Positions 9,004 through 17,877 of a stretch of 64,000 nucleotides of DNA are shown one piece after another. Made by a program: the position numbers and the translations under genes. This stretch comes from Candidatus Chloroploca asiatica (GTDB lineage Bacteria > Chloroflexota > Chloroflexia > Chloroflexales > Chloroflexaceae), in contig NZ_LYXE01000200.1 in assembly GCF_002532075.1 (NCBI RefSeq), forward strand, positions 1 to 64,000. Direction: 5' to 3'. Below the pieces are notes generated by a model. That model worked only from the letters and a program-made list of their open reading frames with translations, had not been told where the DNA came from and searched no databases. How positions within the stretch are numbered: the first letter of the stretch is position 1; every line of letters begins with the position of its first letter.

Positions 9004-9138
9004 CAGCGCGACCGGTAAACGGCGTTACTAGGCTCCGCTCCCAATGCATCGAAGCCATGCCGCATGGTCACCCCGAGTGCAGCGAGGGGTCTTCCGAGGC
9101 ATCACGATTTGGGAGCATGCGTAGCTTGCCAACGACGG
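9004..9138. other. Intergenic space between convergent genes with interspersed-repeat remnant
   Basis: A 135-base gap between convergent genes. It contains GGTCACCCCGAGTGCAGCGAGGGGTCTTCC, one half of the interspersed hairpin family seen whole at 46383-46464. I see no clear intrinsic terminator. Confidence 0.45.
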
Positions 9139-10491
9139 TTACCCAATTAAAATCTGCTCTTCCGGATACCGGATCATCTGCGCCTGACTCTGCCGGCGGG
9201 CAATGGCGATGACGATGGTCAGGGCGCCGAGTCTGCCCCAGAACATGACGCCCATGATGACAAATTGCCCAAAGAGATTCAATTCGCTGGTGAGCCCCAG
9301 CGAAAGACCGCAGGTGGCAAAAGCCGAGACAACTTCAAAGGAGGCGCGATCTAACGAGACATCATGGGTGATCAGAATCAGCCAGATGGCCGTGATGACG
9401 ACGAGCAACGAGACGGTCAGCACGGCTCCGGCCTTGCGCATCGTCCCAACCGCCAGGGTTCGTCCGCCAAATTGCGCCTCACTCAGCCCACGGGCATAAC
9501 TCCAGAGGGAAATCATCAGCGCGGCAAACGTCCCGGTTGTGATGCCACCCCCCATTGAGGCCGGCGCACATCCGATAAACATCAGCACAATCAAGAGCAA
9601 CTCGCTCGCATCAGTAATATGAGCAATGTCGGGTATGCCGGCAAAGCCTGCCGTCCGTGCCGAGACCGACTGAAAGAAGCAGATCAGGAGGCGGCGCAGG
9701 GGCGGTTCATCAACCAGGGTTCCCCCAGGCTGGCCTTCGGCAAAGAAGAAACCGAGGGTTCCGACGACCACGAGAAAGCTGACCACCGTGAGCGTGATGC
9801 GGGTATGTAGGCTAAAGCGACGCTGGCGCCAGAAGAGCAGGAGATCGCCAATGACGGGAATGCCGAGGCCGCCAATGAAGATAAGCCAGCCCATAATCGC
9901 CAGGCTGAAATTGTCACGCGGAATGCCCTCGGGGTAGCCGGGAGTTCCGCTAAAGAGATCAAAGCCCGCATTGCAAAACGCCGAGACTGCGTGAAAAACT
10001 GCATAGAGCAGGGCCTGCCCTTCATTGAGGCGCGGATCGGTGCGCCAGTGCAGGTAGAGCAAGATCGCCCCAAGTGTTTCGATCAGCAAGACCATCGCGA
10101 GCACATTGCGGGTCAAGGTGACAATCGCCCCTGGGGAAAGCAGCCCCAGCGAGTCTTGCAGGGCGAGCCGATCAGTCAGACTGATCCGTCGCCCGATCAG
10201 GCGCAGAACCACCACGGCAATCACCATAAAACCGACCCCGCCACTCTGAATGAGGATCAAGAGTATCCACACCCCAAAGAGCGATAGGTCGGTGATGGGG
10301 GTAATCGTCGAAAGACCGGTCACGGTGAGGGCCGAGGTTGCCGTAAAGAGCGCCTCGTTCCAGGTTAGCCCGCCGTTCTGCCCTGAAATAGGCAGCCAGA
10401 GGAGAAAGGCCCCGATGAACATCAGGGCAACCAGCCCCAATACCAGCCTTAGCGGTGGTGGTAGAGGCCGCAATTGGTTTGCCAATGGCAT
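9139..10491 (-). CDS. K+ uptake pore subunit, TrkH/KtrB family (second paralogue)
   Basis: 450 residues with the four-fold membrane-pore-membrane plan of the TrkH/KtrB/HKT family. The four selectivity-loop segments are SALTVTGLST, HAVSAFCNAGFDLF, SVSARTAGF and SAFATCGLSLG, each with the conserved glycine. The family moves K+ (or Na+ and K+) inward with a cytoplasmic nucleotide-gated ring. It lies 5 nt after a paralogue of identical length, and both end in the same PEEQILIG tail, so this is a recent tandem duplication. Co-transcription with ktrA is very likely. Different ion affinity or selectivity of the two copies is possible but untested. Confidence 0.93.
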   Translation of the reverse strand: MPLANQLRPLPPPLRLVLGLVALMFIGAFLLWLPISGQNGGLTWNEALFTATSALTVTGLSTITPITDLSLFGVWILLILIQSGGVGFMVIAVVVLRLIGRRISLTDRLALQDSLGLLSPGAIVTLTRNVLAMVLLIETLGAILLYLHWRTDPRLNEGQALLYAVFHAVSAFCNAGFDLFSGTPGYPEGIPRDNFSLAIMGWLIFIGGLGIPVIGDLLLFWRQRRFSLHTRITLTVVSFLVVVGTLGFFFAEGQPGGTLVDEPPLRRLLICFFQSVSARTAGFAGIPDIAHITDASELLLIVLMFIGCAPASMGGGITTGTFAALMISLWSYARGLSEAQFGGRTLAVGTMRKAGAVLTVSLLVVITAIWLILITHDVSLDRASFEVVSAFATCGLSLGLTSELNLFGQFVIMGVMFWGRLGALTIVIAIARRQSQAQMIRYPEEQILIG

Positions 10492-10496
10492 AAAAC

Positions 10497-11849
10497 TTAT
10501 CCGATGAGAATCTGTTCTTCAGGAAAGCGTACCATCTGCAGGTTATTCTGCTGGCGTGTGATCGCGACGATCAACGTCAATGCCCCGAGACGGCCCCAGA
10601 ACATCATAAAAACAATCACCAATTCACCAAAGAGATTAAGATCACCTGTCATCCCGAGCGAGAGCCCGCAGGTCGCAAAGGCTGAGACGACCTCGAAGGC
10701 AGCGACATCAAGCGCGACATCGTGGGTCAGCACAAGTAACCAGATGCTCGTGAACACAACCAGGAGCGAGACTGTCAGGACGGCGGCTGCTTTGCGCACC
10801 GTGCCGACGGCGAGCGTGCGCCCTCCAAACTGGGCTTCGGTCAGCCCTCGTGCATAACTCCAGACCGAAATCGTCAGCACGGCAAAGGTTCCTGTCGTAA
10901 TGCCTCCCCCCATCGAGGCGGGTGCGCAGCCAATGAACATCAGCATGATCAGCAATAAACGAGTTGCAATGCTAATCTCGCCAAAATCGGGAATCCCGGC
11001 CAACCCACCCGCCCGTGCCGAGACCGATTGGAAGAGACTCATCACGAGGCGGCGATAGGCTGGTTCTTCGGCAAGGGTGCCACCTGTGCGCCCTTCCGCA
11101 ATAAAAATCCCCACCATGCCCACGAAGACCAGGAAGGCAACCACCGTAAAGGTGATCCGGGTATGCAGTGAAAACCGACGCTGCCGCCAGTAGAGCAAAA
11201 GATCGCCGATCACCGGAATGCCTAGCCCCCCGAGAAAGATCAGCCACCCCATAATCGTCAGGCTCAGCGTATCGCGGGGAATGCCGTCAGGATACCCCGG
11301 GGTACCGCTGAAGAGTTCGAAGCCGGCATTGCAAAACGCCGAGACCGCGTGAAAAATAGCATAGAGGATCACTTGGCCCTCGCTCAGCCGTGGATCGCCG
11401 CGCCAGTGAAAATAGAGCAGGAGCGCTCCGACCGCTTCAATCAAGAGCACTGTTGCCAGCACATTGCGAGTCAGCGTGACAATTGCCGCCGGTGAGAGCA
11501 ACCCAAGCGAATTGCTCAGGGTGAGCCGGTCGGCTAGGCTAATGCGTCGCCCGAGCAAACGCAGAATGACGACGGCAATCACCATAAAGCCGACGCCACC
11601 GATCTGGATCAGGGTCAGCAAGATCAGCATGCCAAAGATCGACAGATCACTGGTCGGGGTGATAATGGTCAATCCGGTTACCGTCAGTGCCGAGGTTGCG
11701 GTAAAGAGCGCCTCATTCCAGGTGAGGCTGCCATCACGTCCCGAGATCGGCAGATGGAGCAGGAAGGCTCCAAGGAACATAAAGCTGACGAGGCCAATGG
11801 CCAGGCGCACCGGTGGTGGTAGCGGTCGTCGTTGGGCAGGCAGGGTCAT
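10497..11849 (-). CDS. K+ uptake pore subunit, TrkH/KtrB family (first paralogue)
   Basis: 450 residues, with the same layout as its downstream neighbour. Selectivity loops are SALTVTGLTI, HAVSAFCNAGFELF, SVSARAGGL and SAFATCGLSLG. The glycine in the third loop is displaced: SVSARAGGLAGI here against SVSARTAGFAGI in the paralogue. This is a concrete difference in the pore that could affect selectivity. The start overlaps the ktrA stop by 4 nt (ATGA), so the pore and its gating subunit are translationally coupled. Confidence 0.93.
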   Translation of the reverse strand: MTLPAQRRPLPPPVRLAIGLVSFMFLGAFLLHLPISGRDGSLTWNEALFTATSALTVTGLTIITPTSDLSIFGMLILLTLIQIGGVGFMVIAVVILRLLGRRISLADRLTLSNSLGLLSPAAIVTLTRNVLATVLLIEAVGALLLYFHWRGDPRLSEGQVILYAIFHAVSAFCNAGFELFSGTPGYPDGIPRDTLSLTIMGWLIFLGGLGIPVIGDLLLYWRQRRFSLHTRITFTVVAFLVFVGMVGIFIAEGRTGGTLAEEPAYRRLVMSLFQSVSARAGGLAGIPDFGEISIATRLLLIMLMFIGCAPASMGGGITTGTFAVLTISVWSYARGLTEAQFGGRTLAVGTVRKAAAVLTVSLLVVFTSIWLLVLTHDVALDVAAFEVVSAFATCGLSLGMTGDLNLFGELVIVFMMFWGRLGALTLIVAITRQQNNLQMVRFPEEQILIG

Positions 11850-12520
11850 GATTGTGTCTGATGGCAGAAACTGCTAATCGAATGATCGGCCCCAATAATC
11901 AGCATCATATCACCACGCGCAAAAAGCATATCCGCTGGCGGGGTGACAATCATCTGGCCGTCCCGTTTAATGGCAAGCAGGTTGATATTGTAGCGTTTGC
12001 GGAGCCCGCTCATCATCAGCGATTGCCCTACGAGCCACTCGGGGACATGGATTTCGGCAACACTGAAACCCGAACCAAGATCAAGATGTTCCAGCACCCG
12101 TGGTTCGGCCAGCCGCCAGGCAAGCCGCGCCCCAGCTTCATGTTCAGGCAGCACTACCTGATCAGCCCCGATCCGCAAGAGGATCTGTTGCTGGCGTTCA
12201 CTGATCGCCTTGCAGACGACACGGCGCACCCCCAGGCCCTTCAGGGTGACGGTGGTCATCAGATTATTCTCGAAATGGGTGCCGATCGCGACCACTACCG
12301 TATCAAACGAGGTAATATCAACGGCGCGTAGCGCATCTTCATTCGTTGAGTCGAGCGCCACTATCTGCGAAATACGATCCGAGAGCGTCTGCACAATCTC
12401 GGGGCTACGGTCAACGCCAAGTACCGTATAGCCCCGCTCGATCAAATTCAAAGCCACAGAACTGCCAAAGCGCCCTAGCCCAATCACAGCAAATTCTTCT
12501 TGCCGACTTGCGCGTGCCAT
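11846..12520 (-). CDS. K+ transport regulatory subunit, KtrA/TrkA family
   Basis: 224 residues. An N-terminal RCK/Rossmann domain has the nucleotide loop VIGLGRFGSS, then GVDRSPE with the acidic residue that binds the ribose, and TVVVAIG. A C-terminal TrkA-C domain (about 140-220) ends near MLIIGADHSI. Such proteins form an octameric ring that opens the pore when ATP or NAD(H) changes. It is first in the operon, with RBS AAGGAT before the ATG, and serves both downstream pores. The divergent gap to tatD contains a long palindrome. Confidence 0.93.
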   Translation of the reverse strand: MARASRQEEFAVIGLGRFGSSVALNLIERGYTVLGVDRSPEIVQTLSDRISQIVALDSTNEDALRAVDITSFDTVVVAIGTHFENNLMTTVTLKGLGVRRVVCKAISERQQQILLRIGADQVVLPEHEAGARLAWRLAEPRVLEHLDLGSGFSVAEIHVPEWLVGQSLMMSGLRKRYNINLLAIKRDGQMIVTPPADMLFARGDMMLIIGADHSISSFCHQTQS

Positions 12521-12578
12521 AGTCTATCCTTCGATCCCCTTAGGGTGACAATGCGGCATCCTCAAAGATGGTGTCACA

Positions 12579-12615
12579 TTGGCAGAGGTGCCAGCGTAGC
12601 TGGCACCTCTGCCAA
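12579..12615. repeat. Long palindrome, GCCAGC family (member b)
   Basis: Perfect 17-bp stem TTGGCAGAGGTGCCAGC, loop GTA, then the exact complement. The centre is the shared core GCCAGC-GTA-GCTGGC. It lies between two divergent genes (ktrA and tatD), so it is not a terminator in the usual sense. Confidence 0.85.
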
Positions 12616-12641
12616 CAGTGAGTCATATTGTACCGCAGCTA

Positions 12642-12650
12642 TGCTACAAT
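12642..12650 (+). promoter_or_regulatory. Extended -10 promoter of tatD, likely leaderless
   Basis: TGC plus TACAAT ends 6 nt before the ATG at 12657. Transcription would normally begin about 7 nt after the -10, that is on the A of the start codon. No ribosome-binding site is visible upstream of the ATG. Confidence 0.55.
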
Positions 12651-12656
12651 GCCTAT

Positions 12657-13442
12657 ATGAGTGACGGTTCTATTCCCTTTATTGATACCCACGCGCATGT
12701 TGCGCTTGCGCAATTTGATGCCGACCGTGAGGCGGTGCTCACCCGTGCTGCCGCTGATGGCGTGACGCGGATCATCGAAATTGGCTACGATCTACCCTCT
12801 TCGCGTGCCGCTTTGGCCCTCGCTGAGGCGTACCCGCAGATCTTTGCGGTCGTTGGCGTGCAACCTAATCATGTTGCCGATCTGCCCCCTGACTGGCTCC
12901 ACCAGGTGCGCGATCTCGCTCGTCACCCCAAGGTGGTTGCCGTTGGCGAGATTGGCCTTGACTACCATTGGATGCGGGCCTCACCTGAGGCTCAGGCGCT
13001 CGTCTTTCGCCAGCAACTCGATCTCGCACGGAGCCTCGATCTTCCGGTGGTGATCCATAGCCGCGATGCCCACGACGATACGGTGCAGGTGCTTGCCGAG
13101 TCCGCTCGGGGTGTGCCAGGGGTAATGCATTCTTTTTCGGGTGACTGGGCTTATGCCCAGATCTGCCTTGAATTGAACTTTTTGCTCTCGTTTTCAGGGC
13201 CGCTTACTTTTCCCAAAGCCACGATTCTGCACGAGGTGGCACGTCGTGCGCCTTTGACGATGCTGCTCACCGAGACTGATAGCCCTTATCTTAGCCCGCA
13301 TCCCTACCGGGGCAAACGTAACGAGCCCGCCCGCGTGCGGCTCGTGACTGAACAACTTGCCGCCCTGCGTGAGCAACCGCTCGCCGAGGTGGCGACAACC
13401 GTAGACGCAAATGCCCAGCGTATCTTTCCACGGATGCGCTGA
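12657..13442 (+). CDS. tatD: TatD-family metal-dependent hydrolase (DNase)
   Basis: 261 residues. The start at 12657 is chosen because it directly precedes the conserved metal motif FIDTHAHVAL and lies at the predicted transcription start; an earlier in-frame ATG lies upstream of the promoter. Metal ligands of the TIM-barrel are visible: the DTHAH pair, VGEIGLDYHW (Glu), VVIHSRDAHDD (His), VMHSFSGDW (His) and LLTETDSPYL (Asp). Length and order match TatD 3'-5' exonucleases acting in DNA repair and turnover. The next gene follows 12 nt later. Confidence 0.93.
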   Translation: MSDGSIPFIDTHAHVALAQFDADREAVLTRAAADGVTRIIEIGYDLPSSRAALALAEAYPQIFAVVGVQPNHVADLPPDWLHQVRDLARHPKVVAVGEIGLDYHWMRASPEAQALVFRQQLDLARSLDLPVVIHSRDAHDDTVQVLAESARGVPGVMHSFSGDWAYAQICLELNFLLSFSGPLTFPKATILHEVARRAPLTMLLTETDSPYLSPHPYRGKRNEPARVRLVTEQLAALREQPLAEVATTVDANAQRIFPRMR

Positions 13443-13454
13443 TCGATAGAACGT

Positions 13455-15842
13455 ATGACAACATTAACCACATCGGCCAACCGGCCTGCTCCCCGTGAGT
13501 GGAGCCGTGAACTGGCTGAGGTTTTACCCGGTTTTCTGCTAATCCTGTTGATGACCGGCGCGGTCGTCTGGTCGCTCTCGGTTTCCAATTGGGCCTCGGG
13601 CCTCGAGGTGTTGCGCCCGATGGCCCTGCTTGGTCTTGTCCTCGGGGCGATCTTTGCTCGCTTGCCCTGGCTTAATCCTGGGTTGGCTCATCTGCTCAGC
13701 GGGATGCTCGGGTTTACCTGGGCGATCCATCTGCTCGGCGAGCTGATGGATGCGCGCCTGATGACCTGGCGTGATCAGGCGACTGATCTCTTGATCCGTG
13801 GCCTGATCTGGACCCGCGTGATCGGTGCCGGTGGGCGCGGTGAGGATATCCTGCTCTTTGTCTTTGTCCTCTGCCTCTTGGTCTGGCTGCTTGCCTATAG
13901 TACGGCATGGATGGTCTTGCGCCGTGGCTGGACCTGGCGGCCCATTTTGCTCAATGCGCTGGTGGCGTTGATCAACTATACCTATGTCTTGCCCAAGCCG
14001 ACGATGCCTTTTTTTGTCTTTCTCTGTGCGGCGCTGCTGCTGCTTGTCTATCAAAATGTTATCCAGCGTCAGGCGTTCTGGGACGCACGCCAGATCGAGT
14101 ATCCCGATCTGCTCCCGCTGCGCTTTCTCTGGTCGGCGACGTTTGTCTGTGGCCTGTTGATCATCCTGACGGCCTTTTTGCCCGGTGAGGTCTCGATTGA
14201 TCGCGCCACGCGTACCTGGACGATGCTCAGTAGTCCGTTTAAGGCCGCCCGCGAGCAGTGGGAGGATATGTTTAGTACAATTACCGCCCCGCCTGGTGCC
14301 GGTAGCGGGGCCTTTACGTCACGTGGCGCAGCCCTTGGTGGCTCTCGTCAGTTGACGGCTGATGCGGTCATGGAGGTGCGCTCGCTCGAGTATGATTACT
14401 GGCGGGCGGTCGCGTTTGATAAGTATACCGGCCAGGGCTGGCAAAATACGGTTGGTGAACAGGCTCGCGCTGCGCTTGGTGTCGGTGCCCCTGAACAGGC
14501 GCGTACCCCTCGCGAGGCTGATGAACCTCTTCCGGTCTCACCTGGGCAGGGCCGCCGTGAAGTTGTGCAGACGTTTACGATGAAGTCGGATCGGCTTGAT
14601 GATCTGGTGATGGTGGGCGGTACACCGTATCAGATTAGCCTCCCTACCCTGGTTGAACATAACTACGCGCTGAGTGGTGGCGTAAATGTGCCCAATTTTG
14701 ATGAACTCGCCCTCGTCGTGGCTCAAGAACGCCTTCGGGCCGAGCAGGTCTATACGGTGACGGCGCTGATGTCTTTTGCCGATGTCGCCAGCCTGCGTGC
14801 CTCGGGTAATGATTATCCGCAATGGGTGCGCGAGCGTTATCTTGCTCTTCCCGAGACGGTCACGCCGCGTACTTATGAACTCGCGGCGCGTCTCATCGCC
14901 GAAAATGGGGCGTTGACGCCCTATGACCAGGCGCTCGTGATCCAGGATTACCTCCGCACGATTCCGTATAGCGAGTCGATCACGACACCTCCACCGGATG
15001 CCGATCTGGTTGATTGGTTCTTGTTTGAAGAGCGAACCGGCTACTGTGATTATTTCGCTTCGGCGATGGTTGTCATGCTGCGCTCACAAGGTATTCCCGC
15101 CCGTTGGGTACGTGGATATGCGGGTGGCGAGTTTGATACCGAGCGCGGTGTCTATGTTGTCCGTGAAAATGTGGCCCATAGCTGGCCCGAGGTCTATTTC
15201 CCTGGTTTTGGCTGGGAGCGTTTTGAGCCAACGGCGGCAAGCTATACGGTTGTCCCGTCGCGCCGCCTTACTGCCAATCTCGGCTCGGATAGCAGTGATA
15301 CTGGTGGCCCGCTTGCCCCGCTCACCCCCGATCCTGGCCGTTTTGATGAGCTCGATGAGGCTCTCGATCAGATTCCTGTTCCTGGTGTCCTGCAGACCGG
15401 CGGAACCTCTGCTAGCTCTGGAAACGCCTGGTCGCTAGGGCCGTTTGGGATGATCCTGGCTGCCCTTGGCTTGCTGGCGCTTGCCTTCTATGCCCGCTGG
15501 CGGTACGAGTTGTATGGGCTGAGTCAGGTGGGCGCAGCTTACGCCGGGATGGCGTTGCTTGCCCGGTGGAGTGGTCTCGGCCAGGCGGAACAAGTGACCC
15601 CGGCTGAATATGGGGCGCTGTTGGCCGCCGCATTGCCCGACCATCAAGCGACGATCGTTCAGCTTGCCAGGGCGTATGCCCGTGAACAGTATGGTGGGCC
15701 AGCTCAGGCTACCGGGCAACTCTTCCGTGGGGCACGTGTCGAACTTCCGTCTGATGAAGCGCGCAAAGCCTTGCATCGGGCGCTTGTCCGGCGCATCTTT
15801 ACGGCTCTGCCCGATCGGATGAGCCAATTCCAACGCTCGTAG
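13455..15842 (+). CDS. TgpA-type membrane transglutaminase-like protein
   Basis: 795 residues. An N-terminal block of membrane segments (about 25-250) is followed by an extracytoplasmic region, a transglutaminase-core domain (about 480-620), another membrane segment near 665 (FGMILAALGLLALAF) and a cytoplasmic C-terminal domain. The catalytic triad region is intact: Cys531 in GYCDYFASA, His575 in VAHSWPEVYF, and an acidic residue shortly after. This is the layout of TgpA (DUF3488, Transglut_core, DUF4129). Family members act on cell-envelope proteins, and the substrate is unknown. In many bacteria tgpA sits beside a MoxR ATPase and a DUF58 gene; here neither is present, and tatD and a sugar-binding lipoprotein flank it. 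Confidence 0.9.
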   Translation: MTTLTTSANRPAPREWSRELAEVLPGFLLILLMTGAVVWSLSVSNWASGLEVLRPMALLGLVLGAIFARLPWLNPGLAHLLSGMLGFTWAIHLLGELMDARLMTWRDQATDLLIRGLIWTRVIGAGGRGEDILLFVFVLCLLVWLLAYSTAWMVLRRGWTWRPILLNALVALINYTYVLPKPTMPFFVFLCAALLLLVYQNVIQRQAFWDARQIEYPDLLPLRFLWSATFVCGLLIILTAFLPGEVSIDRATRTWTMLSSPFKAAREQWEDMFSTITAPPGAGSGAFTSRGAALGGSRQLTADAVMEVRSLEYDYWRAVAFDKYTGQGWQNTVGEQARAALGVGAPEQARTPREADEPLPVSPGQGRREVVQTFTMKSDRLDDLVMVGGTPYQISLPTLVEHNYALSGGVNVPNFDELALVVAQERLRAEQVYTVTALMSFADVASLRASGNDYPQWVRERYLALPETVTPRTYELAARLIAENGALTPYDQALVIQDYLRTIPYSESITTPPPDADLVDWFLFEERTGYCDYFASAMVVMLRSQGIPARWVRGYAGGEFDTERGVYVVRENVAHSWPEVYFPGFGWERFEPTAASYTVVPSRRLTANLGSDSSDTGGPLAPLTPDPGRFDELDEALDQIPVPGVLQTGGTSASSGNAWSLGPFGMILAALGLLALAFYARWRYELYGLSQVGAAYAGMALLARWSGLGQAEQVTPAEYGALLAAALPDHQATIVQLARAYAREQYGGPAQATGQLFRGARVELPSDEARKALHRALVRRIFTALPDRMSQFQRS

Positions 15843-15851
15843 CACCATGCA

Positions 15852-15860
15852 TGCTATACT
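15852..15860 (+). promoter_or_regulatory. Extended -10 promoter for the solute-binding lipoprotein gene
   Basis: TGC plus TATACT, 30 nt before the chosen start, with AGGAG at 15881-15885 between. No clear -35 is seen. Confidence 0.45.
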
Positions 15861-15890
15861 TGCTCATTGTGTAGCCCAAAAGGAGCAGTG

Positions 15891-17201
15891 GTGCAGATGC
15901 TCTTGCAACTTAGATCTCTCCTGCTTGCCTGGCTGATGGGTGTATTGCTCGTTGCCTGTTCAACCGGCAGCACCTCGCCGCCACCGACGTCGCCTGCAGT
16001 TGCCTCGAATGAGCGTACCGTCTTGATCCTCTGGCATGCCTGGCCCCGTGCTGAGGCTCAGGTGCTTGCGGTGCTGATCGAGCGCTTTAATCGTACGACC
16101 CCAGGGGTGCAAATTGTCCTGCAAACTCGCCCTGCCGCGACGCTGCGCAGCGATCTTGCGCTTGCCGTGGCTGAAGGTGGCGGCCCCCATGTTGCGATTG
16201 TGCCGAGTCATACGCTTGGGTTCTTGATCGACGAGGCCGCCTTGCTCCCCGCTGAGGATCTGATCCCCGCGCGAACGGTGGCGCAACTCTTGCCCGTTGC
16301 GGTTGGCGCGGCGCGCACCGCAACCGTTGATGGCCCGGTGCTCTATGGCGTGCCAATCACCTTTGATACGCTGGCCCTCTACTATAATCGAGCGAATTTC
16401 ACCGGAGCGCCGCCCTCTGATCTCGATCCGCTGCTCGCGACGGCGCGTGGCCTGACCGTCACCAGTAGCAACCCACCGATCTGGGGGCTTGCCTACAATC
16501 TCAACCTCGACCGTACGCTTGGTTATCTCTACGCCTTTGGTGGGCGGGTCTTTGATGATGAGGGCGCAATCGTCCTTGGCCTCGATGGGCGCGAGGGCAC
16601 CGAAGCCTGGCTCAACTGGCTGCTGCAACTCCGTGAAGATCCACGGCTGCTTGCGCGACTCGATGGGGTGCGTGTGGACAATGCGGTGATGGCGCAGCAG
16701 GCCGTAATGACGATTGATTGGGCCCATGCCTTGCCGGTCTATCAGACGATCTGGCCCGGTAATCTGGGGGTGATGCCTTTGCCGCATCTGTCGGGGAGCA
16801 ATCAACAGCCGCAACCCCTGGTGCAGAGTGATGTGTTGGTCTTCAATGCCCGCCTCGGCGAACAAGCCGAGCGGACGGCGGCGAGCGCCCTTGCCACCTA
16901 TCTGCTGGACGAGGTCGCCCAGCGCGAATTGTTGCGCGCTGGCCGCCAACCGGTGTTGATGAGCCTCGATCTTGAAGCTGAAGATACCGGCCTTGATCCA
17001 GCCTTGCGTGATGCCGCCATTGCTTTTCGCACCCAGGCCCAGGTCGGCTTGCCAATGCCCAATGGCCGGATCGCCAACGAGGTTGTCTGGAATATTTTGC
17101 TCGATATGCATAGCAGTGTTTTGCGTCGTCTGCTTACCCCTGAGCAAGCAGTTGAACAGGCCGATGGAATGTTGCGTAACCGCCTCGAAACAAGGCCCTG
17201 A
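15891..17201 (+). CDS. Extracellular solute-binding lipoprotein (ABC sugar type, family 1)
   Basis: About 436 residues. The start is GTG 15891 or ATG 15897, both just after AGGAG. The N-terminus is a lipoprotein signal ending LLVAC-STGS, so the cysteine would be lipidated and the protein held outside the membrane. The mature part has the two-lobe binding-protein pattern: ILWHAWPRAEAQVL, then IERFNRTTPGVQIVL, YGVPITFDTLALYYNR, and AVMTIDWAH. This is typical of carbohydrate-binding family 1 proteins. No permease or ATPase gene is adjacent, so it would have to work with transporter subunits encoded elsewhere. A promoter separates it from tgpA. Confidence 0.88.
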   Translation: MQMLLQLRSLLLAWLMGVLLVACSTGSTSPPPTSPAVASNERTVLILWHAWPRAEAQVLAVLIERFNRTTPGVQIVLQTRPAATLRSDLALAVAEGGGPHVAIVPSHTLGFLIDEAALLPAEDLIPARTVAQLLPVAVGAARTATVDGPVLYGVPITFDTLALYYNRANFTGAPPSDLDPLLATARGLTVTSSNPPIWGLAYNLNLDRTLGYLYAFGGRVFDDEGAIVLGLDGREGTEAWLNWLLQLREDPRLLARLDGVRVDNAVMAQQAVMTIDWAHALPVYQTIWPGNLGVMPLPHLSGSNQQPQPLVQSDVLVFNARLGEQAERTAASALATYLLDEVAQRELLRAGRQPVLMSLDLEAEDTGLDPALRDAAIAFRTQAQVGLPMPNGRIANEVVWNILLDMHSSVLRRLLTPEQAVEQADGMLRNRLETRP

Positions 17202-17204
17202 TAA

Positions 17205-17316
17205 TGGTATAATTACGACAAGCGCTAGTCATTACACTTGCACCCGTAGAGTCACCCGTTCTATCCCATTGGCACGAAGTAAACAAGTTGCCCGTAGTCT
17301 CAAGATGTAGTAGAAT
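17205..17316 (+). promoter_or_regulatory. Two tandem promoters before the Roadblock gene
   Basis: The distal element is TGG plus TATAAT (17205-17213). The proximal one is TTGCCC (17288-17293), 17 bp, TAGAAT (17311-17316), a good sigma-70-type match. The proximal one gives a leader of about 100 nt before the AAGGAGG at 17409. Confidence 0.6.
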
Positions 17317-17420
17317 AGGCTAGGACGGTCATCGCGCTATGGCCCGTGTGCTTTGCCGGTAGAGACTGGCACATTCTCGCCTTTACCCCACAACTGGTTG
17401 ATGGCCCAAGGAGGATATAA

Positions 17421-17789
17421 ATGGCAAGCAGAACCGAAGAGATGGTGCGGCATCTGAAGGCCCTGTCAATGAATACGCCTGACATCGAGGCATCGGCTGT
17501 CGTCAGTGTTGATGGTCTCATCATGGCTTCGGCGCTGCCCGCTGATGTTGAGGAAGATCGGGTCTCGGCGATGAGCGCGGCAATGCTTTCGCTTGGTGAG
17601 CGGATTGCCAATGAGTTGCGGCGCGGTCAACTCGATCAAGTCTTTGTTCGGGGTGAAGAAGGATATGTGATTCTAATGGCTATCGGTGACGAGGCCGTCT
17701 TGACCGCTCTTGCGCAGAGTCGTGCCAAGCTTGGCCTGGTCTTCCTCGATATGCGCCGCACCGCCAACGAGTTGATTAATCTCGTCTAG
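17421..17789 (+). CDS. Roadblock/LC7-domain protein (MglB-like)
   Basis: 122 residues, a single Roadblock/LC7 domain: an N-terminal helix (EEMVRHLKALS), then ASAVVSVDGLIMASALP, the helix VSAMSAAMLSLGERIANEL, and strands QVFVRGEEGYVILMAIGDEAVLTALA. These small dimeric proteins act as GAPs or scaffolds for Ras-like MglA GTPases in polarity, motility and vesicle-like processes. No MglA gene lies beside it. The RBS (AAGGAGG) is strong. The gene is monocistronic: its own promoters are upstream and a clean terminator follows at 17818. The partner and function in this organism are unknown. Confidence 0.9.
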   Translation: MASRTEEMVRHLKALSMNTPDIEASAVVSVDGLIMASALPADVEEDRVSAMSAAMLSLGERIANELRRGQLDQVFVRGEEGYVILMAIGDEAVLTALAQSRAKLGLVFLDMRRTANELINLV

Positions 17790-17817
17790 GCTGTTTCCCA
17801 GGCTCTGTGTTACACGC

Positions 17818-17853
17818 GGGCAACGAGTTACGTAGATACTCGTTGCCCTTTTT
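17818..17853 (+). terminator. Intrinsic terminator after the Roadblock gene
   Basis: An 11-bp stem (GGGCAACGAGT with ACTCGTTGCCC), 9-nt loop, then TTTTT. It lies between convergent genes. Confidence 0.85.
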
Positions 17854-17877
17854 GTTGTGGGCAAACCTTGGCTTTTT

